This document shows, in pieces, positions 55,027 through 63,319 of a DNA stretch of 64,000 nucleotides. The position numbers and the translations under genes are program-made. The DNA comes from an uncultured Rhodanobacteraceae bacterium. GTDB taxonomy: Bacteria; Pseudomonadota; Gammaproteobacteria; Xanthomonadales; SZUA-5. The first letter of the stretch is position 1, and each line of letters opens with the position of its first letter. The notes beneath the pieces are model-generated. The model was not told where the DNA came from, did no database searches, and saw only the letters and a program-made list of their open reading frames with translations. The stretch is from NCBI GenBank assembly GCA_937928755.1, contig CALEZI010000179.1, forward strand, positions 24,533-88,532, in the 5' to 3' direction.

Positions 55027-55566
55027 CTACTCCCCCGTGAGCGTTGGTGCCGCAAGCACCTGGTCCGGGTGCGTACCCCAGTTCGGCAAGTACCAGCCAC
55101 GCCGCGTGCAAGCGGCCAGTGAGCTGTAAGCCCAATCCCATGGCGACGCCACGTAGCCGTGTTTGACCGGGTTGTAGTGGATGTAGTCAAGGTGCCGCGC
55201 GAAATCGTCCTCGTCGCGAATTCGATGCTCCCAGTAGCGCCGTTGCCAGATCGCACGTTCGCGCTTGAGGCGTCGGGATCGGCTGACCACTTCCTCCGTG
55301 GCCGGCGTGGTCAGACTGAAGTGGCGCTTGATCAGCATCCAGCGTTCGGCGAAGTCGCTGTCGTCGTCTGGAAGTTGCCAGATGCAGTGGAAATGATCAG
55401 GCAGCACGACCATCGCAGAAATTTCGAATGGATGCGTGGCGCGAATGGCGCGGAAGGCCGATCGCAAACGAGCGACCTCTGGCGATCCACGCAGGATCGG
55501 CTGGCGGTCGAAAGTGACCAGTGTGAAGAAGTAGGTGTTGCCCCGGTGGTCGCGGCGATAGCGCAT
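55027..55566 (-). CDS. REP-associated tyrosine transposase (second RAYT)
   Basis: A 179-residue Y1-type transposase: HUH motif in VVLPDHFHCIW and Tyr in LDYIHYNPVKHG. It differs in sequence from the RAYT at 26779, and its flanking repeats (TAGGTTGGGC type) differ too, implying independent lineages. The terminal repeats at 54990 and 55669 lie just outside the gene. Confidence 0.88.
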   Translation of the reverse strand: MRYRRDHRGNTYFFTLVTFDRQPILRGSPEVARLRSAFRAIRATHPFEISAMVVLPDHFHCIWQLPDDDSDFAERWMLIKRHFSLTTPATEEVVSRSRRLKRERAIWQRRYWEHRIRDEDDFARHLDYIHYNPVKHGYVASPWDWAYSSLAACTRRGWYLPNWGTHPDQVLAAPTLTGE

Positions 55567-55668
55567 GAGACATGTGGAACAGGGATGACGGGGAACAAAG
55601 CCTGAACTCGCGATGCATCAATGTCAGCCGGCGATGCCTGAAATTCGTGTCGGAGAATTCCTACGGCT

Positions 55669-55742
55669 GTTGGGCACGGCTGCGCCTCAGCCCAACCTAC
55701 AATCGCGCACGTAGGTTGGGCCAAAGCGCCGCCGTGCCCAAC
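55669..55742. repeat. REP-like elements (inverted and direct copies)
   Basis: Two adjacent copies of the TAGGTTGGGC...GTGCCCAAC element, one inverted (55669-55700) and one direct (55712-55742). Together with 54990-55020 they bracket the RAYT gene. The same core appears, partially, near 63977-63989. Confidence 0.75.
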
Positions 55743-55846
55743 ATCGATTTGCAGCGGATCAGTCCCCGAACAAGATTCGGCGCCCACGCCATCCGGTCGC
55801 CAAAGGCCCTAGTCTTCGCGGCTGTCCGTCCGACGTTGCCCAAACC

Positions 55847-58603
55847 ATGCACCCGACAGATTCTGACCGCGACTTTCCCCTGGCCGCCGAACGCGTGCTC
55901 GCCGTCACGCCGACGGTGACCGATGTCGATCCGGCGGAGACCGGCGAGTGGCTGGATGCACTGGATGCGGTGGTGCTCGCCGACGGCAAGGAGCGCGCGC
56001 AATATCTGTTCGACCGCCTCGCCGATCACGCGTTGACGCGTGGCGTGCAGTCGGCGCGGGCGCGCATCACGCCGTACCGCAACACGATTCCGCTGGCGGC
56101 TCAGCCGCCTTACCCGGGCGACCTGGAGCTGGAGGCGCGCCTCGGCGCGGCGATGCGCTGGAACGCCCTCGCCATGGTCGTGCGCGCCAACACCGAAGCC
56201 GGCGAACTCGGCGGTCACATCGCCAGCTACGCATCGGCCGCCGACCTGTTCGAGGTCGGTTTCCATCACTTCTTCAAGGCCGCCGGGCATCCGGACGGAT
56301 CGGATCTGGTCTACTTCCAGCCGCACTCCTCGCCCGGCGTGTATGCGCGCGCGTACCTCGAGGGCTTCCTGCCGGAGGAACGTCTGGCGCGCTATCGGCG
56401 CGAGATCGGCGAGCCCGGGCTGTGCTCCTATCCGCATCCGTGGCTGATGCCGGATTTCTGGCAGTTCCCGACCGGATCGATGGGCCTAGGGCCGATCAGC
56501 TCGATCTATCAGGCGCGTTTCCTGCGTTACCTCGATCACCGCGGGCTGGCGACGACCGGTGGCCGCCGCGTCTGGGGCTTTTTCGGCGATGGCGAGATGG
56601 ACGAGCCGGAATCGATCGGCGCACTGTCGCTGGCGGCGCGCGAGCGCCTCGACAACCTGACCTTCGTGATCAACTGCAATCTGCAGCGGCTGGATGGCCC
56701 GGTGCGTGGCAACAGCCGCGTCATCGACGAGCTGGAGGCGCTGTTCAACGGCGCCGGCTGGAATGTGATCAAGGTGCTGTGGGGCTCGGACTGGGATGCG
56801 CTGTTCGCGCGCGATGCCGGCGGCGAGTTGTTGCGCGCTTTCGCGCACACCGTCGACGGCCAGTTCCAGACCTTCTCGGCGAACGACGGCGCCTACAACC
56901 GCGAGCGCTTCTTCGGCCAGAACCCCGAACTGGCGCGGCTGGTGGCCGATTTGTCCGACGGCGACATCGACCGCCTGAAGCGCGGTGGCCACGATGCGCG
57001 CAAGCTGCACGCCGCTTACGACGCAGCGATCGCCCACCAGGGCCAGCCGACGGTGATCCTGGCCAAGACCATGAAGGGTTTCGGCATGGGCAGCGCCGGT
57101 CAGGGGCGGATGACCACGCACCAGCACAAGAAACTCGACGTCGACGAGCTGCGCGCCTTTCGCGATCGCTTCGGGCTGCCGCTCAGCGATGACGATGTCG
57201 CCGCACTGCGCTTCTACAAGCCGGCCGCCGACAGTCCCGAGATGCGCTATCTGCATGCCCGCCGCGCCGCGCTCGGCGGCGCGCTGCCGCGGCGCCGGCA
57301 GCGCAGCGCAGGCACGCTGGCGGCACCCGCCATCGAGTCCTTCGCCAGGTTCGCGCTGGACGCGGAGGGCAAGCCGATGTCGACCACGATGGCGGTGGTG
57401 CGCATGCTCGGCAACCTGCTGAAGGACGCCAACTTCGGCCCGCGCGTGGTGCCGATCGTGGCCGACGAGGCGCGCACTTTCGGCATGGCCAGCCTGTTCC
57501 GACAGGTTGGCATCTACTCGCCGTCGGGGCAGATGTACGAGCCGGAGGATCTCGGCTCCATGCTCTACTACCGCGAAGAGCAGTCCGGCCAGATTCTCGA
57601 GGAAGGCATCAGCGAGGCGGGCGCGATCAGCTCCTGGATCGCCGCGGCGACCAGCTATTCGACGCACGACTTCGCCATGCTGCCGTTCTACATCTACTAC
57701 TCGATGTTCGGCTGGCAGCGCGTCGGCGACCTGATCTGGGCGGCCGCGGACCAGCGTGCGCGCGGCTTCCTGCTCGGCGCCACCAGCGGCCGCACCACGC
57801 TCGGTGGCGAAGGTTTGCAGCACCAGGACGGTGCCAGCCATCTCGGCTTCGCCGGCGTGCCGAACTGCCGCGCCTGGGATCCGGCATTCGCCTACGAGCT
57901 GGCACTGATCGTCGAACGCGGCATCGAGGAGATGCTGGCCGAGCAGAACGACGTCTTCTATTACCTTACGGTCGGCAACGAGAACTACCCGCAGCCGAGC
58001 ATGCCGGAAGGGGTGCGCGAGGGCGTGCTCAAGGGGATGTACCCGCTTGCCGCCGGTGCGGCAAGCACAGGGAAAATGGAAAAAGGAAAAAGGAAAAAGG
58101 GCAAGCGGCCGGTCGTGCAGCTGCTCGCCTCCGGCGCCATCCTGACCCAGGCGCTGGCCGCCGCCGAACGGCTGGGCGAATTCGGCGTCGATGCGCAGGT
58201 CTGGAGCGTGACCAGCTGGACCGAGCTGCAGCGCGACGGCATGGACTGCGAACGCCGCGCCCGGGTGGACTTCGACGCTGCGGCACCGCTGGCGTACGTG
58301 ACGCGGCAACTGGCCGCCAGCAACGGGCCGGTGATCGCTGCCAGCGACTATCTGCGTGCGCTGCCGGAGCTGATCCGGGCCTACGTGCCGCGCCGTTATG
58401 TGGTGCTCGGCACCGACGGCTTCGGCCGCAGCGACACCCGTGGCGGACTGCGCGATTTCTTCGAGGTCGATGCCGCGGCGATCGCTTTTGCCGCGCTGAA
58501 GGCGCTGGTCGACGACGGCGTGTTTCCTGCCAGCGCGCTGGCCGCCGCCGCCGAACGCCTGGGCTGGGCCGAGCGCAGCCGCGTGGCGCCATGGACGCGC
58601 TGA
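55847..58603 (+). CDS. aceE: Pyruvate dehydrogenase E1, homodimeric type
   Basis: A 918-residue thiamine-diphosphate enzyme that decarboxylates pyruvate and loads the E2 lipoyl group. The thiamine motif starts GDGEMDEPES (near residues 244-253) and ends NCN near residue 273. Conserved segments include FFAKAAGHPDGSDLVYFQPHSSPG and GRTTLGGEGLQHQDG. Length fits the AceE family. A Lys-rich stretch GKMEKGKRKKGK near residue 744 is unusual and lies over a purine-rich repeat (58070-58103). No E2 or E3 gene follows within the window. Confidence 0.94.
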   Translation: MHPTDSDRDFPLAAERVLAVTPTVTDVDPAETGEWLDALDAVVLADGKERAQYLFDRLADHALTRGVQSARARITPYRNTIPLAAQPPYPGDLELEARLGAAMRWNALAMVVRANTEAGELGGHIASYASAADLFEVGFHHFFKAAGHPDGSDLVYFQPHSSPGVYARAYLEGFLPEERLARYRREIGEPGLCSYPHPWLMPDFWQFPTGSMGLGPISSIYQARFLRYLDHRGLATTGGRRVWGFFGDGEMDEPESIGALSLAARERLDNLTFVINCNLQRLDGPVRGNSRVIDELEALFNGAGWNVIKVLWGSDWDALFARDAGGELLRAFAHTVDGQFQTFSANDGAYNRERFFGQNPELARLVADLSDGDIDRLKRGGHDARKLHAAYDAAIAHQGQPTVILAKTMKGFGMGSAGQGRMTTHQHKKLDVDELRAFRDRFGLPLSDDDVAALRFYKPAADSPEMRYLHARRAALGGALPRRRQRSAGTLAAPAIESFARFALDAEGKPMSTTMAVVRMLGNLLKDANFGPRVVPIVADEARTFGMASLFRQVGIYSPSGQMYEPEDLGSMLYYREEQSGQILEEGISEAGAISSWIAAATSYSTHDFAMLPFYIYYSMFGWQRVGDLIWAAADQRARGFLLGATSGRTTLGGEGLQHQDGASHLGFAGVPNCRAWDPAFAYELALIVERGIEEMLAEQNDVFYYLTVGNENYPQPSMPEGVREGVLKGMYPLAAGAASTGKMEKGKRKKGKRPVVQLLASGAILTQALAAAERLGEFGVDAQVWSVTSWTELQRDGMDCERRARVDFDAAAPLAYVTRQLAASNGPVIAASDYLRALPELIRAYVPRRYVVLGTDGFGRSDTRGGLRDFFEVDAAAIAFAALKALVDDGVFPASALAAAAERLGWAERSRVAPWTR

Positions 58604-58619
58604 GCAAACGGCATCAGGG

Positions 58620-58628
58620 TGTGATAAT
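58620..58628 (+). promoter_or_regulatory. Extended -10 promoter of the borosin-like operon
   Basis: TGTGATAAT, an extended -10 (TGn plus GATAAT), lies 58 bp before the precursor start. No clear -35 is needed for this class. It is in the 82-bp gap after aceE, so the precursor and the sensor protein can be transcribed independently of aceE. Confidence 0.5.
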
Positions 58629-58685
58629 TTGTCACGCCGACTTTCCGCGCGGCCCGCCGGGTCTGCGTCCTGAAGGGGTGTACCG

Positions 58686-58916
58686 ATGTCGAATCTGCTG
58701 CGCTTGATGAAGGACCTCGGCGCCGATGCAGCGCTCGCAGACGCCTATCGGGCGGACCCGAAAGGCGTGATCGGGCGCTATCGCCTCAGCGACACGGAGC
58801 GCGATGCACTGCTCGATCACGACTACGAGACGATCAAGCAGTTGACCGGACTCAAGGACGGCCAGTTCGCGACCAACAGCACGATCCGTGCTTACGACGC
58901 CGGTTCCCGGGGCTGA
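58686..58916 (+). CDS. LigA-like borosin-type (SonA-like) precursor peptide
   Basis: A 76-residue protein with ribosome site GAAGGGG before the ATG. Residues 1-56 form a helical domain (LLRLMKDLGADAALADAYRADP, YRLSDTERDALLDHD, IKQLTG) typical of LigA-type domains and of the borosin-binding domain in Shewanella-type SonA precursors. The tail (57-76, ending STIRAYDAGSRG) would be the core; in SonA the methylated residues lie at a comparable place near its C-terminus. The next gene, 12 bp downstream, carries a SonM-like methyltransferase domain, which strongly supports this role. It has no Cys. Confidence 0.78.
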   Translation: MSNLLRLMKDLGADAALADAYRADPKGVIGRYRLSDTERDALLDHDYETIKQLTGLKDGQFATNSTIRAYDAGSRG

Positions 58917-58928
58917 TGAGGCCGCGCC

Positions 58929-61484
58929 GTGTACCGGGTCGCCCTGCGTCGATTCGCCGCCGCCGCACTGCTGCTCGGTGCGGTCGGCGCCGTTGCCGAT
59001 CCGCAGCCTGCTGAACCGGCGCTCGCCGAACCCACGCTGGAAGCACGTGTCGATGCCATCGAGCGGATCAACCGGACAGCGCCCTGGCGGGTCTCGGCCG
59101 ACCTGATCAAGGGTCTGGAATCGGAGCGGGCCGCGCTCAACGAATCGCAGCGCTTCCGCATCGAACTGGTCGAGGCGCGCAATTTTGCGCTGGCCGGCGA
59201 CTACGCCTCCGGCCTGAAACTCGCCGAATCGCTGCTGGCACGCGAAATCGAGCCCGACCTGCGCATTCGCGCGCTGACGCTGGCGGTCAACATGACCACC
59301 AATGTCAGCGACTACGCGCGCGCCTTCCGGTGGATGCAGGAAGGTCTGGCCCTGCTCGATCAGACCGAGACCCCGCAGCCGCGCCTGCTCGGGATGGCCT
59401 CGTACCTGTACCTGCGCGTCGGCGAGGAGCACACGGCGCTGGAGTTCGCGCGCCGGGCGCTGCAGGAGGCGCGCCTCGCCGGTAGCGCGCGCGACCAGTG
59501 CGTGGCGCTGTCGGATCTGGCCAAGGCACTCGACGAGACCGGCCAGGTGCTGCAGTCCGAAGCGATCAGCCGCGAGCAGATCGAGACCTGCACGCGCGCG
59601 GGCGACCCGGTGTTCGTCGCCGATGGTTACAAGGGCGTGGCCAATGTGTTCCTCGCCAGCCAGCAGCACGCGGAGGCGATTCCGTGGCTCACCGACGCCC
59701 GCCAGCGCTTCGAGGAAGCCGGATTCACCAACGGTTACCACGAGACCGGCGTCGACCTGGCCACCGCGCTGCTGCACACGGGCGGCTCCCTGCAGCGCGC
59801 CCGTGCCTTCATCGACGAGGCCCTGGCGACCTTCGAGGCCCAGCAGAACTGGGCCGAGTTGGCCGATGCGCGGCGCCAGTTGAGCGACATCCTCGAACGC
59901 GAGGGGCTCGAAGGCGAGGCGCTGGCGCAGCTGCGGCTGGCACAGGCGGCGCACGAACACCTCGACCGCGAGGCGCGCGAGCGACGCCTCAGCTATCTGC
60001 AGATGCAGTTCCAGACCCAGGCCAAGGAGAAGCAGATCGTCGCGCTGGAGGGCGAGCGGGCGATCCAGGCGGCAGAGATCGCGGCGCGTTCGCGGGCGCA
60101 ATGGTTGCAGGGGCTCGGCATCATGGTGCTGGTCCTGGTCACCGCGCTGCTGGCGTCGGTGCTGCTGCGCACCGTGCACGAGCGCCGGCGCTATCGCGAG
60201 CTGTCCGAGCACGACGGCCTGACCGGTCTCTACAACCACCAAAGCACGCTGCGCTTCGGCAGTCGCTTGCTGGCGCACTGCCAGCGCCGGCGGCAGCCGG
60301 TCACGGCGATCGTCGCCGACATCGATTACTTCAAGCAGATCAACGATCGCCACGGGCATGCCGTCGGCGACGAGGTGCTGCGCAGTCTGGGCCTGTGGTT
60401 GCGCGAGGTGTTTCCGGCGCAGGCCGTGGTCGGGCGCACCGGCGGCGAAGAGTTCACCATGCTGGTCGAGGGCAGCGTCGCGCAAGCGCGTTACCTGGTC
60501 GACGATCTGCGGCGACGCATCCTGCCGGTCAGCGCGCTTGGCGAACGCATCGACTACACGCTCAGCTACGGATTGTGCGAGAGCACCGATGCGCAGGCGC
60601 CGCTGGAGGACATCCTGCGCAAGGCGGACATGGCGCTTTACCAGGCCAAGCGCGGCGGGCGCAATCGCGTCGTCGAATCGGGCAGCCTGGAGGCGCCGGA
60701 GCCGTCCGGGTCCGGCCTGGTGGTGGTCGGCAGCGGCATCCAGCTCGGACGCCACCTGAGTCCGCGCGGACTGTCGGAGATCCAGGAGGCCGAGCGCGTG
60801 CTGGCGGTGACCGATGGCGCCGCCTTCGGCATGCTCGCCGAGATGCGTCCGGACCTGATCGACCTGCGCATCCATTACGCGCCGGGCAAGGACCGCCGCC
60901 AGACCTATCGCGAGATGGAAGCCGCGATCCTGACCGAAGTACGCACCGGCAAGCGCGTCTGCGCGGTGTTTTACGGCCACCCCGGCGTGTTCGCCGATGT
61001 GCCGCATGCGGTGGTGCGCAAGGCACGCGAAGCTGGCTACAGTGCTCGGATGGAGCCGGGCATCTCGTCGGAGGCCTGCCTGTACGCCGATCTCGGCATC
61101 GACCCCGGGCGCAGCGGCGTGCTGTCGATCGAGGCGACGCAGTTCCTGCTGGAAGAGCGCCAGATCGACACACGCAGCCTGCTGCTGCTGTGGCAGGTCG
61201 CATTGACCGGGGACATCGCCTGCACCCGCTTTCATGCCGAGCCGGCCGAGATCGCGAAACTGGTCGAGCGCCTGTTGCAGGACTATCCCGCCGACCACGA
61301 GGTCATCCTTTACGAAGCCGCGCGGCTCTCGATCGAACCCTTCCGCGCCGACCGCCTGCCGCTGTGCGAACTCGCGGCCGCGCACTACGAGGAATACACG
61401 ACGCTGGTGATCCCGCCCTACGCGCCGCGCGCGCCCGACCCGGCCGAACGCCTGCTGCAGGCGATGCGGGCGGCGGGCGGTTGA
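58929..61484 (+). CDS. TPR-GGDEF diguanylate cyclase fused to a SonM-like alpha-N-methyltransferase
   Basis: An 851-residue inner-membrane protein. Order: signal-like helix (1-23), periplasmic tetratricopeptide repeats (about 90-345), a coiled segment (345-390), one transmembrane helix (392-413), then GGDEF (420-580) with GGEEF at 505-509, active-looking and lacking the RxxD inhibitory site. A 584-596 Ser/Glu/Pro/Gly linker leads to residues 597-830, a tetrapyrrole-methylase-fold domain: LVVVGSGIQLG, RRQTY (656-660), FYGHPGVFA (681-689), MEPGISSEACLYADLGIDPG (708-727), and end VIPP. This matches borosin methyltransferase SonM, by memory. It would methylate backbone amides of the peptide encoded upstream. 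Confidence 0.85.
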   Translation: MYRVALRRFAAAALLLGAVGAVADPQPAEPALAEPTLEARVDAIERINRTAPWRVSADLIKGLESERAALNESQRFRIELVEARNFALAGDYASGLKLAESLLAREIEPDLRIRALTLAVNMTTNVSDYARAFRWMQEGLALLDQTETPQPRLLGMASYLYLRVGEEHTALEFARRALQEARLAGSARDQCVALSDLAKALDETGQVLQSEAISREQIETCTRAGDPVFVADGYKGVANVFLASQQHAEAIPWLTDARQRFEEAGFTNGYHETGVDLATALLHTGGSLQRARAFIDEALATFEAQQNWAELADARRQLSDILEREGLEGEALAQLRLAQAAHEHLDREARERRLSYLQMQFQTQAKEKQIVALEGERAIQAAEIAARSRAQWLQGLGIMVLVLVTALLASVLLRTVHERRRYRELSEHDGLTGLYNHQSTLRFGSRLLAHCQRRRQPVTAIVADIDYFKQINDRHGHAVGDEVLRSLGLWLREVFPAQAVVGRTGGEEFTMLVEGSVAQARYLVDDLRRRILPVSALGERIDYTLSYGLCESTDAQAPLEDILRKADMALYQAKRGGRNRVVESGSLEAPEPSGSGLVVVGSGIQLGRHLSPRGLSEIQEAERVLAVTDGAAFGMLAEMRPDLIDLRIHYAPGKDRRQTYREMEAAILTEVRTGKRVCAVFYGHPGVFADVPHAVVRKAREAGYSARMEPGISSEACLYADLGIDPGRSGVLSIEATQFLLEERQIDTRSLLLLWQVALTGDIACTRFHAEPAEIAKLVERLLQDYPADHEVILYEAARLSIEPFRADRLPLCELAAAHYEEYTTLVIPPYAPRAPDPAERLLQAMRAAGG

Positions 61485-61535
61485 GCCACCGCCGCAGGCA
61501 CGATCGTCGAGCCGTGCCGATCCTGACACAGCACA

Positions 61536-61700
61536 CTAGTGTGGTGTCCCAGAAGTAACTTGAAGAAATTTCCGATGGATTTCGGCCCGAGGCAAGGCGC
61601 GAGAAGGAGTCATAGCAGGGCTATGGCGACGACGAGCAACGCAGCATTCGGGTCGAAAGACACGGAAATAATTCGAGGTACTTTTGGGACACCACACTAG
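61536..61700. mobile_element. 165-bp palindromic MITE-like element, copy 2
   Basis: Begins CTAGTGTGGTGTCCCAGAAG and ends with GGGACACCACACTAG. Same length and same central signature as the copy at 42728-42892, read in reverse (CATAGCAGGGCTATG; GACGACGAGCAACGC). The stem-forming arms differ between copies, but each copy's two arms stay complementary. Confidence 0.75.
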
Positions 61701-61735
61701 AATGCCGGGCTGACCCAAACACAGTGAACGCCCTC

Positions 61736-62245
61736 ATGTCCCTTTCCATGCACGCAGCATCGGTAACCGTGTTCAAGCAGATGCTCACCAGCCTCGGCGA
61801 CATTCTCGACAAGGCCGCTGCACACTCGGCGGCGAAGAAGATCGACCCGGCCGTACTGCTGCACAGCCGCCTTTTCCCCGACATGCTGCCGCTATTGCGT
61901 CAGGTGCAGATCGCCTGCGACTTCGCCAAGGGGGTGTCCTGCCGCCTGGCCGGCGCCGAACTGCCCACGCACGAAGACAACGAACAGAGCTTCGACGATC
62001 TGCAGCATCGCATCGCCCGAACCCTTGCGGTGATCGAGAACCTGGCGCCGGCGCAGTTCGAGGGCAGCGAGCAGCGCGTGATCGTGCTGCGTCCGGGCAC
62101 GCCCAAGGAACGCACGCTGGACGGCCAGAGCTACCTGCTCGCCTATGGCCTTCCGCAGTTCTTCTTCCACGTCAACATGAGCTACGCGCTGCTGCGCCAC
62201 AACGGTCTGGAGATCGGCAAGAAGGACTACATGGGCGCCTACTGA
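61736..62245 (+). CDS. DUF1993-family protein
   Basis: A 169-residue protein of the DUF1993 type: MSLSMHAASVTVFKQMLTSL at the N-terminus, and the FFFHVNMSYALLRHNGLEIGKKDYMG signature near the end. The family forms a DinB-like four-helix bundle of unknown function. The first ATG with a family-like N-terminus is at 61736; a GTG 12 bp upstream is an alternative. It follows the 165-bp element by 36 bp. Confidence 0.9.
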   Translation: MSLSMHAASVTVFKQMLTSLGDILDKAAAHSAAKKIDPAVLLHSRLFPDMLPLLRQVQIACDFAKGVSCRLAGAELPTHEDNEQSFDDLQHRIARTLAVIENLAPAQFEGSEQRVIVLRPGTPKERTLDGQSYLLAYGLPQFFFHVNMSYALLRHNGLEIGKKDYMGAY

Positions 62246-62295
62246 GCGCTCCGCCGCGGGTTGGCCGCGGCTGCGCCAGACATGCCTGGGCTAGT

Positions 62296-63132
62296 TCACG
62301 GGACGCTCGCGGTTGGCGGCGCCGTCGCTGGCGGCGATGCGCTCACCTGTGGCAGCAACCAGATGCCGTGGTGGCCACGTTCGCCGATGGCGTCGCCAAG
62401 GGTCAAGCCCGGCGACATGCTGCTTTCCGGCATGTCGCGCGCCTTGCAACTGTCGACATCGGCACCGGTACAGATCCAGGCGCTGCCGCCGAGGCCCATG
62501 ATTTCAAGGCTGTACGGCTGGTAGTCGATCAGGTGGTGGCCCATGAAGCGATGCTCTGGATCCCAAGGCGCGCTTTCCTGGATGCGCGTGTGGAAGTTGC
62601 CCGCCAATACCAGCGCGTGAGCTTCCGGTTCGGCATCGAGCGCCGCGGCGATGCGTTCGGCCATCGCCTGGTCACGCGCAGCGCCGCCTGAATCTACGAC
62701 TGGATCCGCATCGAACGCAAGCACCTTCAGCGGCGCCTTGAGCGCCAACGCGCGCAACCGGTCGAGCAACTCGACCATCGCTTCGCTGCTGCGCCCGTCC
62801 TGGTAACTGCGCGTCCAGAACTCGCCCGTCAGCAGTTCGCTGCGGTCCTCGAGCGTGCCCGCGCTGTCGAGATAGCGGTCGATGCGTGCCTGTTCCTTGC
62901 GCCAGATCTCCAGCCCGACGATCAGCGGTCGCTCCGCGTCCGCCAGCTGCTGCGCCAGATCGGCCAGCGCGCGCGGCACCTCGCGGGTTCCGTGCATTTC
63001 GCCCACCAGCACCAGACGACGGTCGGCCACCTGCTCGGCGATTGCCGCCATGTCCGCGTTCGTGTCCGCCCAGGCAGCTGCAGAAAGCGTCGCCAGCGCA
63101 CACGCCAGCACACCAGATCGAAGCAGGTTCAT
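62296..63132 (-). CDS. ChaN-like (haem-binding/TIKI) secreted protein
   Basis: A 278-residue protein with a signal peptide (MNLLRSGVLACALATLSAAAWA). It shows the ChaN/TIKI-type pattern: VLVGEMHGTREVPRALADLAQQL, RPLIVGLEIWRKEQ and LVLAGNFHTRIQ. Family members bind haem or act as membrane-associated hydrolases of the erythromycin-esterase/TraB fold. There is no obvious lipobox. No TonB or haem-uptake gene is adjacent, so the role is open. Confidence 0.8.
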   Translation of the reverse strand: MNLLRSGVLACALATLSAAAWADTNADMAAIAEQVADRRLVLVGEMHGTREVPRALADLAQQLADAERPLIVGLEIWRKEQARIDRYLDSAGTLEDRSELLTGEFWTRSYQDGRSSEAMVELLDRLRALALKAPLKVLAFDADPVVDSGGAARDQAMAERIAAALDAEPEAHALVLAGNFHTRIQESAPWDPEHRFMGHHLIDYQPYSLEIMGLGGSAWICTGADVDSCKARDMPESSMSPGLTLGDAIGERGHHGIWLLPQVSASPPATAPPTASVP

Positions 63133-63319
63133 GGGCAGCCACCGAGATCAACATGGATATTCGTGGAGTCGCGAGCGCCGCGGAAGTTCCCGGAATCACG
63201 TGCGGGTGATCGCAGGAGCCATGGGCCGCGACTTGGCGACGCGTGTACGATGAGCCACTCGCGCGCCAACCTGGTGTGGTGTCATGAATAACGCCGCACC
63301 CATCGATCCGGAGTCCTGA

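Noticed and set aside
58632..61529. 965-codon ORF antisense to the GGDEF-methylase gene
   Set aside because: Shadow of a gene with clear GGEEF and methylase motifs; composition is low-complexity His/Arg/Gln.
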